This document shows, piece after piece, positions 1-5,914 of a stretch of 6,567 bases of DNA. The position numbers and the translations under genes were made by a program. The first letter of the stretch is position 1, and the number at the start of each line of letters is the position of its first letter. Below the pieces are notes generated by a model. The model saw only the letters and a list, made by a program, of their open reading frames with translations. It searched no databases and had not been told where the DNA came from. This DNA is from Trueperaceae bacterium (GTDB lineage: Bacteria > Deinococcota > Deinococci > Deinococcales > Trueperaceae): positions 1-6,567 of the forward strand of contig PXAU01000063.1 in NCBI GenBank assembly GCA_003567075.1, written 5' to 3'.

Positions 1-1
1 C

Positions 2-61
2 GGCACGCTGTCCGACGCCTGGGTGCGCGCAGCGCTGGCTCAGCCCGCGCTCGACAGGTAG
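2..61 (+). CDS. C-terminal end of a possible convergent gene (partial, unidentified)
   Basis: From base 2 a frame open to the window edge reads GTLSDAWVRAALAQPALDR and stops at TAG (59-61). Nearly all its codons end in G or C, as in the confirmed genes here. The minus strand of bases 1-39 shows no convincing start or Shine-Dalgarno site for a further operon gene. If real, the gene converges on the kinase and their ends overlap by 22 bp (40-61). Nineteen residues are too few to name a family. Because the region is G+C-rich, the codon bias is weak evidence, so this is a tentative call. Confidence 0.3.
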   Translation, partial: GTLSDAWVRAALAQPALDR

Positions 62-981
62 CGCTCGACCTCCGTTCGGGCCGGGATGGGGTCCACGGCC
101 CCGTAGCCGCGGGTCGAGAGCGCCGCCGCGGCGTTGGCGTAGCGCGCGGCGTCCTCCAGGCGTGCGCCGCGCAGGAGCTCGGTGATGAACGCGCCGTCGA
201 AGGTGTCGCCGGCACCGGTGGCGTCGACGCTTTCGACACGGACGCCCGCGACACGGTAGCGCTCCTCGGCCGTGGCCACGAGCACGCCCTCGGGGCCGAG
301 CTTGAGCGCCACGCAGCGCGCGCCGCGGGCCAGGAAGGCGTCAGCGAGGGCGTCGGGCGAGTCGTCGCCGAGCAGCGCCACGGCGTCCTCGAGGCTTGGG
401 AGGCAGTAATCCGCCAGCCCGACCGTCTCCAGCACGATCGCGCGGGCGCGGGCCGCGGGCCACAGCTTCAGCCGCACGTTGGGGTCGTAGCTCACCAGCC
501 GGTTGGCGTCGCGGGCCATCGTCAGCGCCGCGAACACCGCGTCGCAGGCGCTCGTGCTGATGGCTTGGCTGATGCCCGAGACGTGCAGCACCCTGGTCGC
601 CTCGATCGCTCGCTGGGGCAGGTCGTCCGGACGCATGCGGCTTGCGGCCGACCCGGTGCGGTAGTAGCTGAAATGGTGGCCGGCCTCGTCGTGGCTGATG
701 AAGTAGATGCCGGTCGCAGCGGCCGGATCGTGCTGGACGCTGGTCACGTCGATGCCTTCGCGCTGCCACAAGGCCATGAAGCGCTCGCCGAAGGTGTCGC
801 GCCCGAGGCGGGTGACGTACCCGACCCGAGCCCCCTGGCGTGCCGCGGCGACGGCGAAGTTGGAGGTGTCGCCGCCGTAGCCCTGCAGGTACTGCGGCGC
901 GGTGCCGCCGTCACCCGTCTGGCTGAACTCGAGCATCGGCTCGCCGATCGCGAGTACGTCGAGGTCAGATGGTTGGCTCAT
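40..981 (-). CDS. kdgK: PfkB-family sugar kinase, probable 2-keto-3-deoxygluconate (KDG) kinase
   Basis: A 313-residue cytoplasmic ribokinase-fold kinase, normal length for the family. It probably phosphorylates 2-keto-3-deoxygluconate to KDPG with ATP, the entry to the lower Entner-Doudoroff route. Seen: the N-terminal PfkB glycine motif GGDTSN (36-41), and signature 2 DATGAGDTF (253-261) with D259 as catalytic base and the anion-hole GAG. Features typical of KDG kinases are YYR (106-108) followed by GSAASRM, and SYDPNVR (164-170). By comparison with thermophile KDG kinases, R108 and R170 should hold the substrate carboxylate. The start at 981 is chosen because the fold begins there (DVLAIGEPM). 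TGAGGCG lies about 8 nt upstream, inside the last codons of the RraA-like gene. The open frame running further upstream to 1248 is Arg/Ser-rich shadow of that gene. The intergenic gap is 10 bp, so translation is probably coupled. It is the last gene of the operon. A related sugar acid or fructose as substrate cannot be excluded. Confidence 0.85.
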   Translation of the reverse strand: MSQPSDLDVLAIGEPMLEFSQTGDGGTAPQYLQGYGGDTSNFAVAAARQGARVGYVTRLGRDTFGERFMALWQREGIDVTSVQHDPAAATGIYFISHDEAGHHFSYYRTGSAASRMRPDDLPQRAIEATRVLHVSGISQAISTSACDAVFAALTMARDANRLVSYDPNVRLKLWPAARARAIVLETVGLADYCLPSLEDAVALLGDDSPDALADAFLARGARCVALKLGPEGVLVATAEERYRVAGVRVESVDATGAGDTFDGAFITELLRGARLEDAARYANAAAALSTRGYGAVDPIPARTEVERYLSSAG

Positions 982-991
982 CGACCGCGCC

Positions 992-1645
992 TCAGATCCG
1001 CTGGTACTTGGCCAGACCCTGCTTGAGCGACTTCGTCTCGCGGATGAAGGCGGCCTGCTCCGCCTCCTTCTGTTCGATCTCGAGCGCCAGCGCGAGCACC
1101 GCATCCACGTGTGCCTGCGGCACGGCCACCACGCCGTCGATGTCGGCCACGATGAGGTCGCCGGGCTGGACGACCACGTCGCCGCAGGTAACGGGCACGT
1201 TGGCGTCCAGCGTGCGGTAACGGCCGACGGTGGTGCCGGGCGAAACACTGCGCGCGTAGACGGGGAAGTCGTAGTCGCGGCGGATCTCGGTGACGTCGCG
1301 CACGCCGCCGTCGAGGATCGCGCCGGCGAAGCCGTTGACGTGCGCGCCCGCGGTCATGAGCCCACCCCACACGGCGACGTCGGTGGCGCCCTCGATCCCG
1401 ATCACCATGACGCTGCCTTCGGGGCTGGCGTCGATGAGGTCGAGCGCGTGCTGCGGCGGCACCTTCTCGTCGGTCGGTCCCTCGAGCACGGTGACGGCAG
1501 GACCGACCACCTTCGTGTCGTTGATGCGCGGCTTGATCGCGTGATGCATGTAGCCACGGACACCGACGATCTGATCGACGGCGTCCGCGACGGACGCGGT
1601 CGCGACGGTATGGAACTGCTCGATGACGTTGTTCGGATAGGTCAT
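992..1645 (-). CDS. RraA-like class II pyruvate aldolase / oxaloacetate decarboxylase family protein
   Basis: A 217-residue cytoplasmic protein of the RraA / HMG-CHA aldolase superfamily (formerly misnamed demethylmenaquinone methyltransferase). The signature spans 94-120: GGLMTAGAHVNG, then ILDGGVRDVTE. G95, R116, D117 and E120 fit G-X20-R-D-X2-E/D exactly. In this superfamily that motif supports divalent-metal binding and 4-hydroxy-4-methyl-2-oxoglutarate aldolase and oxaloacetate decarboxylase activity, whereas E. coli RraA, the RNase E regulator, lacks the complete motif and lyase activity. An enzyme is therefore more likely than an RNase regulator. A helical, charged C-terminal tail (about 183-217) follows the core. 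The start at 1645 (MTYPNN) is preferred over an in-frame ATG at 1666 because GAGG lies about 8 nt upstream of it and nothing comparable precedes 1666. The gene lies 97 bp after the dehydrogenase, across a stem-loop, and 10 bp before the kinase. Its substrate is not known; cleavage of a 2-keto-3-deoxy acid or a 2-oxo-4-hydroxy acid is an inference. Confidence 0.85.
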   Translation of the reverse strand: MTYPNNVIEQFHTVATASVADAVDQIVGVRGYMHHAIKPRINDTKVVGPAVTVLEGPTDEKVPPQHALDLIDASPEGSVMVIGIEGATDVAVWGGLMTAGAHVNGFAGAILDGGVRDVTEIRRDYDFPVYARSVSPGTTVGRYRTLDANVPVTCGDVVVQPGDLIVADIDGVVAVPQAHVDAVLALALEIEQKEAEQAAFIRETKSLKQGLAKYQRI

Positions 1646-1697
1646 GGTGGGTCCTCGGGCGTGCACGTCGGCACGAGCTGCAGGTGGCGTTGGCGTT

Positions 1698-1738
1698 GCG
1701 TCGCGCCGCAGCCGCCGGAGCGGACCACGGCGCGACGC
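1698..1738 (-). promoter_or_regulatory. G+C-rich stem-loop between dehydrogenase and RraA-like genes
   Basis: GCGTCGCGCCG (1698-1708) is perfectly complementary to CGGCGCGACGC (1728-1738), an 11-bp stem with a 19-nt loop. It begins 4 nt after the dehydrogenase TGA (minus strand). No T-run follows it in the direction of transcription, so it is not a classic intrinsic terminator. It could be a partial terminator, a 3'-end stabiliser or an RNA-processing site that lowers expression of the two downstream enzymes. The loop and flanks encode nothing recognisable. Confidence 0.5.
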
Positions 1739-1742
1739 GGGC

Positions 1743-2720
1743 TCAGTCGTCGTTGTCCCAGCGGTTCACCCAGGAGTCCGGCTCCCGGCCCTCGAACACG
1801 CGCGCCACCTCCTTGGCGGCGCCCGACTGCAGCTCCTCGACCGAGGTCTCGGAGTACCAGCCGGTGTGGTCGCTGAGCACGACGTCTTGAAGCGCGAAGA
1901 GTGGGTGGTCGGGCCCGGGCGGCTCGGCCTCGAACACGTCGAGCCCCGCGCGGATGCGCCCGGCCTTCACGGCCTCGACCAGCGCCTGCTCGTCCACGAG
2001 GCCGCCGCGGGCGGTGTTGACGAGGATGGCCCCGGGCTTCATCCGGGCCAGGAACGCGGCGTCGATCATGTGACGCGTGGCGTCGGTGAGCGGGGCGTGC
2101 AGCGAGATGACGTCGGCACGCTCGGCGATCGCGTCGAGCGCGGCCAGCTCGGTACCCTCAGGCGCGGTCGTCAGCACGGGATCGTGGACGAGTACGTCGC
2201 GGACGCCGAGCGCGGCGATCTTCCGGTGGAAGGCGCGCGCGATGCGGCCGTAACCGACGAGACCGAAGCTCAGCGTGCCGCTGCGTCGCATGACCTCGGT
2301 CTGCCCGACGTTCCAGGCGCCCTGCCGTACGGCCCGGTCGCGCGTGACGACGCGCCGCTGCAGCGCCAGGTAGAGCGCCAAGGCGTGGTCGCTCACGTCT
2401 TCGGAGCCGTAATCGGGCACGTTGGCCACGTAGATGCGGCGCTCGCGCGCGGCCGCGAGGTCGACGCTGTCCACGCCGATCCCGTAGCGGACGATGACCC
2501 GGAGCTTCGGTGCGGCCGCTAAGTGGGCCGCGGTGATGGGCGTCTCGCGCACCATGATCGCCTCGGCCCGCGCCAGGTGATCGGCGAGCGAGGGGTCGTC
2601 GGGATCGACCTGGGCGATCCGTCCGACCCCGTGGGGTCGGAGGATCGCCTCTTCGGTTCGGTAGTCGTCGTAGCCGTGGCCGACGACGATCACGTGGCGC
2701 TCGAGCGACTCGGAGCTCAC
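1743..2720 (-). CDS. D-isomer-specific 2-hydroxyacid dehydrogenase (CtBP-like)
   Basis: A 325-residue NAD(P)-dependent cytoplasmic enzyme interconverting a D-2-hydroxy acid and its 2-oxo acid. The split substrate-binding domain covers about 1-120 and 300-325, and the Rossmann domain about 121-299. Seen: dinucleotide loop GYGRIA (156-161); D180 at the end of the second strand (VLVHDP), which favours NAD over NADP; catalytic R238 in NTARGG, E266 in FEAEP and H285 in DHTGWYSE. The WYSE segment after the catalytic His is characteristic of the C-terminal-binding-protein-like branch rather than of phosphoglycerate dehydrogenase. The start is a GTG at 2720, following the strong purine run GGGAGGAGG (2740-2732). 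The frame stays open upstream to 2849 but there overlaps the dctP C-terminus antisense and is Ser/Arg-rich. It lies 31 bp after dctP, in the same operon. Its substrate is unknown; the neighbours suggest a sugar-acid-derived 2-hydroxy or 2-oxo acid. Confidence 0.88.
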   Translation of the reverse strand: MSSESLERHVIVVGHGYDDYRTEEAILRPHGVGRIAQVDPDDPSLADHLARAEAIMVRETPITAAHLAAAPKLRVIVRYGIGVDSVDLAAARERRIYVANVPDYGSEDVSDHALALYLALQRRVVTRDRAVRQGAWNVGQTEVMRRSGTLSFGLVGYGRIARAFHRKIAALGVRDVLVHDPVLTTAPEGTELAALDAIAERADVISLHAPLTDATRHMIDAAFLARMKPGAILVNTARGGLVDEQALVEAVKAGRIRAGLDVFEAEPPGPDHPLFALQDVVLSDHTGWYSETSVEELQSGAAKEVARVFEGREPDSWVNRWDNDD

Positions 2721-2731
2721 GATGCCGGATG

Positions 2732-2740
2732 CCTCCTCCC
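2732..2740 (-). promoter_or_regulatory. Shine-Dalgarno site deciding the GTG start of the dehydrogenase
   Basis: On the minus strand GGGAGGAGG lies just after the dctP stop and 11 nt before GTG at 2720. No ATG is in frame near it, and the conserved domain (HVIVVG) begins ten codons into the chosen frame. The spacing is slightly long, so a start one codon earlier (ATC, rare) cannot be fully excluded. Confidence 0.6.
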
Positions 2741-2751
2741 GCTCGAGACGC

Positions 2752-3756
2752 CTACTGGGCCGCCTCGACGGCGGCGACGATGCGGTCGACCCAGTCCTGG
2801 CCGACGCGCCCGACGAGGTACTCGAACATGGGCGGCTGAGCGAGTTCACGGAACGCCGCGATCTCCTCGCTGGACAGCACCGTGACCTCCATGCCGACGC
2901 CGGAGAGGATCTCCTCGGCGTTGAGGTCCTGCTCGGCGGTCATCTCGCGGTGGATGTCGCGGGCGATGACGATGGCCTCGTCGACGACCTGCTGCTCTTC
3001 AGCGGTGAGGCTGTCGTAGAAGTCGGGGTTCATCAGGTAGAGGTGGACGCTGTACACGTGCCCGTTGAGGGTCACGTAGCGCTGGTACTGGTAGAGGCTG
3101 GCGGCGAGGATGTTGGTGACGCCGTTCTCCTGCCCGTCCACGACGCCCTGCTGCAGCGCCGTCGGCAACTCGGGCCACGACACCGTGATCGCGCTGGCGC
3201 CGAGCGACTCGACCAGGCGCTGGTACACCGGGCTGGGCTGGATGCGGATGGGGAGGCCTTCCATGTCCGCAGGTGAACGGATGGGCCGCACGTCGTTGGT
3301 GAAGTGACGGATGCCGTTGTCGGCGAAGGCCATGTGACGGATGCCGGCTTCGTCGAGCATCCGCTCACCGAAGTAGTCGCCGAACTCGCCGTCGAAGACC
3401 TGGTACGCGATCTCCTGGTTCTCGAACAGGAACGGCGTGCTGATCAACTCGATGGGCGGGAAGAACTCCGCGATCGGGCCGTCGTGCACGACGCCGAGCT
3501 CGATGGTGCCGAGCTGCAGGCCCTGCAGCACGGTGATGGCGTCACCAAGCTGGCTCGCCGGGTAGAGCTCGACCCGGATCGAGCCGCCGGTGTTCTCCTC
3601 GACGTACTCCTTGAACGCCAGCGCAGCGGCGTGCTTGGGTTGGTCCTCGCTGCCCGGCTGGAAGTGCGTGTACTTCAGGACGCGTTGGGCGTTCGCGCCG
3701 CCGAGGACGAGGGCGAGAGCGAACAGAACGAGGGTGATGCGGCGGATGCTGAGCAT
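2752..3756 (-). CDS. dctP: TRAP transporter periplasmic solute-binding protein, DctP family
   Basis: A 334-residue periplasmic receptor of a TRAP (tripartite ATP-independent periplasmic) transporter. Residues 1-23 form a Sec signal peptide: basic MLSIRR, hydrophobic core to GG, then ANA, with likely cleavage before Q24. The mature protein opens with a strand RVLKYTHFQP and continues with the family landmarks YPASQLGD (65-72), STPFLF (106-111), FADNGIRHFTND (144-155), LPIRIQPSPVY (168-178) and LQQGVVDGQENG (201-212). R171 aligns with the invariant arginine that salt-bridges the ligand carboxylate in DctP proteins, so an organic or sugar acid is expected; N211 lies in the second conserved pocket segment. 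The start is well supported by GGAGGAG 5 nt upstream. It follows dctM after an 86-bp gap that contains a hairpin, and precedes the dehydrogenase by 31 bp. The ligand cannot be read from sequence; a uronate, aldonate or keto-acid fits the downstream kinase. Confidence 0.93.
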   Translation of the reverse strand: MLSIRRITLVLFALALVLGGANAQRVLKYTHFQPGSEDQPKHAAALAFKEYVEENTGGSIRVELYPASQLGDAITVLQGLQLGTIELGVVHDGPIAEFFPPIELISTPFLFENQEIAYQVFDGEFGDYFGERMLDEAGIRHMAFADNGIRHFTNDVRPIRSPADMEGLPIRIQPSPVYQRLVESLGASAITVSWPELPTALQQGVVDGQENGVTNILAASLYQYQRYVTLNGHVYSVHLYLMNPDFYDSLTAEEQQVVDEAIVIARDIHREMTAEQDLNAEEILSGVGMEVTVLSSEEIAAFRELAQPPMFEYLVGRVGQDWVDRIVAAVEAAQ

Positions 3757-3789
3757 GGGAACTCCTCCATGAGAATCATCGACGTGACA

Positions 3790-3807
3790 CCGCGCGATGC
3801 TGCGCGG
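3790..3807 (-). promoter_or_regulatory. Short G+C stem-loop in the dctM-dctP gap
   Basis: CCGCGC (3790-3795) and GCGCGG (3802-3807) form a perfect 6-bp stem with a 6-nt loop in the 86-bp spacer between dctM and dctP. There is no T-tract. It lies about 34 nt upstream of the dctP start codon, so it leaves the ribosome-binding site free. A role as an RNA processing or 5'-stabilising element for the binding-protein message is plausible, because binding proteins are needed in excess over their permeases. A chance hairpin in G+C-rich DNA is the alternative. Confidence 0.35.
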
Positions 3808-3842
3808 AGCGGTTGGCGTTCGTCCCAGGTCTCCTCCTTCCG

Positions 3843-5132
3843 TCAGCGGACGTGTCCGAGCAGTCGCGGCACGTACAGGCTGATGGCCGGGAAGGCGACC
3901 ATCAACGCCAGCACCACGAGCTGGGCGATGAGCATCGGCAGTACGGCGCGCGCGAGCCGTTCGACGCGGAGCTTCCCCACCGCGGCGACGACGAACAGCA
4001 CCGGTCCGACCGGTGGCGTGATCATCCCGAGCACCAGCGCCACGATGAAGAGCGTGGCGAAGTGCAGCGGATCGATGCCGGCGAGGAAGGCGATGGGCGA
4101 GAGGATCGGCGTCAGCACGATCACCGCTGGGAGCGTGTCGATGAACAGCCCGCAGATGAGGACGAAGAACGTCAACAGGATCAGGATCATGGTGGGATCC
4201 TGCGTGAGGCTCGTCAGCCACGCCGCCAACGCCTGCGGCACCTGCATCACGGTGAGCAGGTTGGCGAAGATCGACGCCATGCTGACGATGAGCAGCACCC
4301 CGGAGGTCATCAGGGCGCTCTTGAGGAACACCCCAGGGATGTCGCGCAGCTTGAGCGCGCGCGTGACCAGCAACCCGACGAGCAGCGCGTAGAGCACCGC
4401 GACCGCGGCAGCCTCGGTGGCGGTGAAGATGCCCGAGAACACGCCGCCCAGGATGATGACCGGCATCAACAGGCCCGGTATCGAACCGACGAAGCCCTTG
4501 CCGACGGCGCGCCAGCCGGCGAAGCGGGCGGCGAACTGGTAACCGTGCCGTACCGAGACGACGTGGTTGGTGACGAACAGCGCCAGGCCGAGCAGGATGC
4601 CCGGCACGATGCCGGCGGCGAAGAGGCCGCTCACCGTCACCCGGCTCTCGGACACGGCGTAGACCACCATGACGATGCTGGGCGGGATGATGGGGCCGAT
4701 GATCGCGCTGCTGGCGGTCATGGCACCCGAGTAGTACGGCGGGTACCCAGCCCGACGCATCATGTCGAGCACGATGGCACCGGGCCCGGCGGCGTCGGCC
4801 AGGGCGCTGCCGCTCTTGCCCGCGAAGAGGATGCTGACGAGGATGTTCACCTGCCCGAGACCGCCGGGCAGGTGGCCCACGAGGGCCTTGGCGAAGCGCA
4901 GCAGCGAGTCGGTGAGCTTGCCAGCGGTCATGAGGTCGGCCGCGAGGATGAACAACGGCACCGCCATGAGCGGGAACGAGTTGATGCCGCTGAAGAGGTA
5001 CTGGGGCAGCAGGATGGGTCGCAGCGTGTCGCTCACCACGATGGTGATGAGCGACGCGCCACCCATGACCAGCGAGACCGGCACACCGATCAGGAGGAGC
5101 AGGGCGAACGACCCGAACAGCACTGCGATCAT
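3843..5132 (-). CDS. dctM: TRAP transporter large permease, DctM family
   Basis: A 429-residue inner-membrane protein, the transport-driving subunit of the TRAP system, which couples solute uptake to a Na+ or proton gradient. It is hydrophobic throughout with about a dozen membrane segments, and the length is normal for unfused DctM. Family landmarks are NSFPLMAVPLFILAADLM (51-68), KSGSALADAAGPG (106-118), AMTASSAIIGPIIPPSI (137-153), FTATEAAAVAVLYAL (236-250), FIDTLPAVIVLTPI (330-343) and GMITPPVGPVLF (369-380). The two proline-rich loops IIPPS and ITPPVG mark the inverted-repeat halves that form the transport site. The start at 5132 overlaps the dctQ stop as ATGA, with GAGGAG about 8 nt upstream inside dctQ, indicating translational coupling. 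The frame continuing upstream to 5711 is antisense-like Arg/Ala-rich shadow of dctQ, not a DctQ-DctM fusion. Confidence 0.95.
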   Translation of the reverse strand: MIAVLFGSFALLLLIGVPVSLVMGGASLITIVVSDTLRPILLPQYLFSGINSFPLMAVPLFILAADLMTAGKLTDSLLRFAKALVGHLPGGLGQVNILVSILFAGKSGSALADAAGPGAIVLDMMRRAGYPPYYSGAMTASSAIIGPIIPPSIVMVVYAVSESRVTVSGLFAAGIVPGILLGLALFVTNHVVSVRHGYQFAARFAGWRAVGKGFVGSIPGLLMPVIILGGVFSGIFTATEAAAVAVLYALLVGLLVTRALKLRDIPGVFLKSALMTSGVLLIVSMASIFANLLTVMQVPQALAAWLTSLTQDPTMILILLTFFVLICGLFIDTLPAVIVLTPILSPIAFLAGIDPLHFATLFIVALVLGMITPPVGPVLFVVAAVGKLRVERLARAVLPMLIAQLVVLALMVAFPAISLYVPRLLGHVR

Positions 5133-5668
5133 CGCGCCGTCTCCTCGTCCTGATCGAGCGGGGATTCCGCGGCCACGCTGGCGCTGAGAGGATCGTCGCG
5201 CACGTTCACGCTGACGAACTGTCGGAAGGTCATGAGCAGGTGCATGCCCAGCACGGTCGCGCCGATGGGGATCGCGAGCCCGACGACGCCGCGCTGGATG
5301 CCGAGGACGGCGCTGCGCTGACGCATGGTGAGCTGGCTGAACTCCCAGCCGTAGTAGGCCAGGAAGGCCAGGAACACGAGGATCCCCAGGGCGATGGCCG
5401 CCCGCAGCCAGACCGCGGCACGCGACGGCAGGAGCGATTGGACGTACTCGAAGGCGACGTGGTTCCCGGCGCGCAGGGCGAGGCCCGCGCCGAGGTACGT
5501 GACCCAGATCATCAGGAAGCGCGACAGCTCTTCGGCCCACGTGAGCGAGAACTGGAAGCCGTAGCGCGTGATGACGTTGAGCAGCACCAGCGAGGTCATG
5601 ACCATCATGAGCAGCACCACCAGCGCCTCGTTGGTTCGCACGAAGATGCGCTCGGCGAGCTTGAGCAT
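5129..5668 (-). CDS. dctQ: TRAP transporter small permease, DctQ family
   Basis: A 179-residue inner-membrane protein, the partner of DctM that helps dock the loaded binding protein. Four hydrophobic segments lie at about 15-35, 50-68, 88-108 and 127-147. The conserved DctQ core is visible: LNVITRYGF (30-38), TWAEELSRFLMIW (43-55) and the GNHVAFEY motif (68-75). The C-terminal tail from about 155 is polar and acidic (DQDEETAR), probably cytoplasmic. The start at 5668 places MLKLAERIFV before the first membrane segment, the usual family layout. A modest GAGGGG lies about 12 nt upstream, and the ATG overlaps by one base the TGA of a small upstream ORF (TGATG), so re-initiation could drive it. 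The open frame continues to 5968, but those 100 residues are Arg/Pro-rich and unlike any TRAP subunit. It is the first clearly functional gene of the operon. Confidence 0.93.
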   Translation of the reverse strand: MLKLAERIFVRTNEALVVLLMMVMTSLVLLNVITRYGFQFSLTWAEELSRFLMIWVTYLGAGLALRAGNHVAFEYVQSLLPSRAAVWLRAAIALGILVFLAFLAYYGWEFSQLTMRQRSAVLGIQRGVVGLAIPIGATVLGMHLLMTFRQFVSVNVRDDPLSASVAAESPLDQDEETAR

Positions 5669-5826
5669 CAGACCCGACCACCCCTCGTGAGGCGCGTGGC
5701 GTGCAGGCCATCGACCGTGCGTGCGACCGTGCGTGGGCGCCGGCCGCCAGACCCTCGCCCCCCTCGCCGGGCGGTGCGCAGGACGGGAACGGCGGCGGCG
5801 AGCCGTCGAACGCCGCGCGAGGTCAT
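5668..5826 (-). CDS. Possible 52-codon leader ORF coupled to dctQ
   Basis: The ATG at 5826 overlaps the stop of an upstream 14-codon ORF (ATGA), and the TGA at 5670-5668 overlaps the dctQ ATG (TGATG). The predicted product (MTSRGVRRLAAAVPV..., ending TRLTRGGRV) is about a quarter arginine and resembles no family known to me. Third-position G+C looks lower than in the neighbouring genes. It more probably serves, if translated at all, to deliver ribosomes to dctQ than to make a functional protein. Chance overlap in stop-poor G+C-rich DNA is the main alternative. Confidence 0.25.
   Translation of the reverse strand: MTSRGVRRLAAAVPVLRTARRGGRGSGGRRPRTVARTVDGLHATRLTRGGRV
5712..5735. repeat. Perfect tandem 12-bp direct repeat in the dctQ leader
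   Basis: CGACCGTGCGTG occurs twice back to back (5712-5723 and 5724-5735). It lies 44 bp upstream of the dctQ start codon. In the 52-codon ORF it gives a four-residue repeat in frame (RTVA, RTVD). It may be a recent slippage duplication or a paired protein/RNA-binding site. No further copy is seen in the window. Confidence 0.7.
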
Positions 5827-5914
5827 GGGCGTGTGTGCGGTTGGTCTTGGACTCGCGTCGCCTGCATCGTTCCTCCAGCCGGCAGGTCGCAGCCGAAACC
5901 CGCGCCGTTCGACG
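5804..5914 (-). repeat. Long-range inverted repeat enclosing the 14-codon leader ORF
   Basis: CGTCGAACGCCGCG (5804-5817) and CGCGCCGTTCGACG (5901-5914) are complementary at 13 of 14 positions, with 83 bp between them. In the minus-strand transcript the arms would enclose the 14-codon ORF (5867-5823) and its ribosome-binding site. The outer arm overlaps a local perfect hairpin, CCCGCG (5899-5904) with CGCGGG (5913-5918), so the two foldings exclude each other. Pairing is read by eye; stability was not computed. Confidence 0.4.
5823..5867 (-). CDS. Possible 14-residue leader peptide
   Basis: The minus strand has GGAGG, then AACG, then ATG at 5867, the best Shine-Dalgarno/start pair in the 622-bp intergenic region. 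The ORF reads MQATRVQDQPHTRP and ends at TGA (5825-5823), which overlaps the ATG of the 52-codon ORF. It lies about 78 nt downstream of the predicted start of transcription of the proximal promoter. No run of a single amino acid marks it as a classic amino-acid attenuator. Three Gln and two Pro codons are the only composition to note. It is known only as a reading frame with a good start; translation is inferred. Confidence 0.35.
   Translation of the reverse strand: MQATRVQDQPHTRP

Noticed and set aside
982..1248. N-terminal extension of the kinase frame to 1248
   Set aside because: The 89 extra residues are Ser/Arg-rich and lie antisense-in-frame over the RraA-like gene on the same strand. 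The kinase fold starts cleanly at 981 with its own ribosome-binding site.
1646..1666. Upstream in-frame ATG (MHARGPT) for the RraA-like gene
   Set aside because: It has no Shine-Dalgarno sequence, while the ATG at 1645 has GAGG at about 8 nt, and family members start near that point.
1685..1696. TGGCGT direct repeat (two copies)
   Set aside because: The unit is too short and the surroundings too G+C-rich for it to be distinguished from chance.
902..2522. Long plus-strand frames (902-1876 and 1644-2522)
   Set aside because: They are antisense to the RraA-like protein and dehydrogenase, have biased composition (Gly, Arg, His, Asp, Val) and show no family motif.
3757..3770. ATG at 3770 (ATGGAGGAG) as a dctP start
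   Set aside because: It is out of frame with the signal peptide and forms part of the Shine-Dalgarno region of the true start at 3756.
3813..5153. 446-residue open frame on the plus strand opposite dctM/dctQ
   Set aside because: It is rich in His, Arg, Asp, Glu and Gln with no domain, the usual mirror of G+C-rich membrane-protein codons. The opposite strand encodes clear DctM and DctQ motifs.
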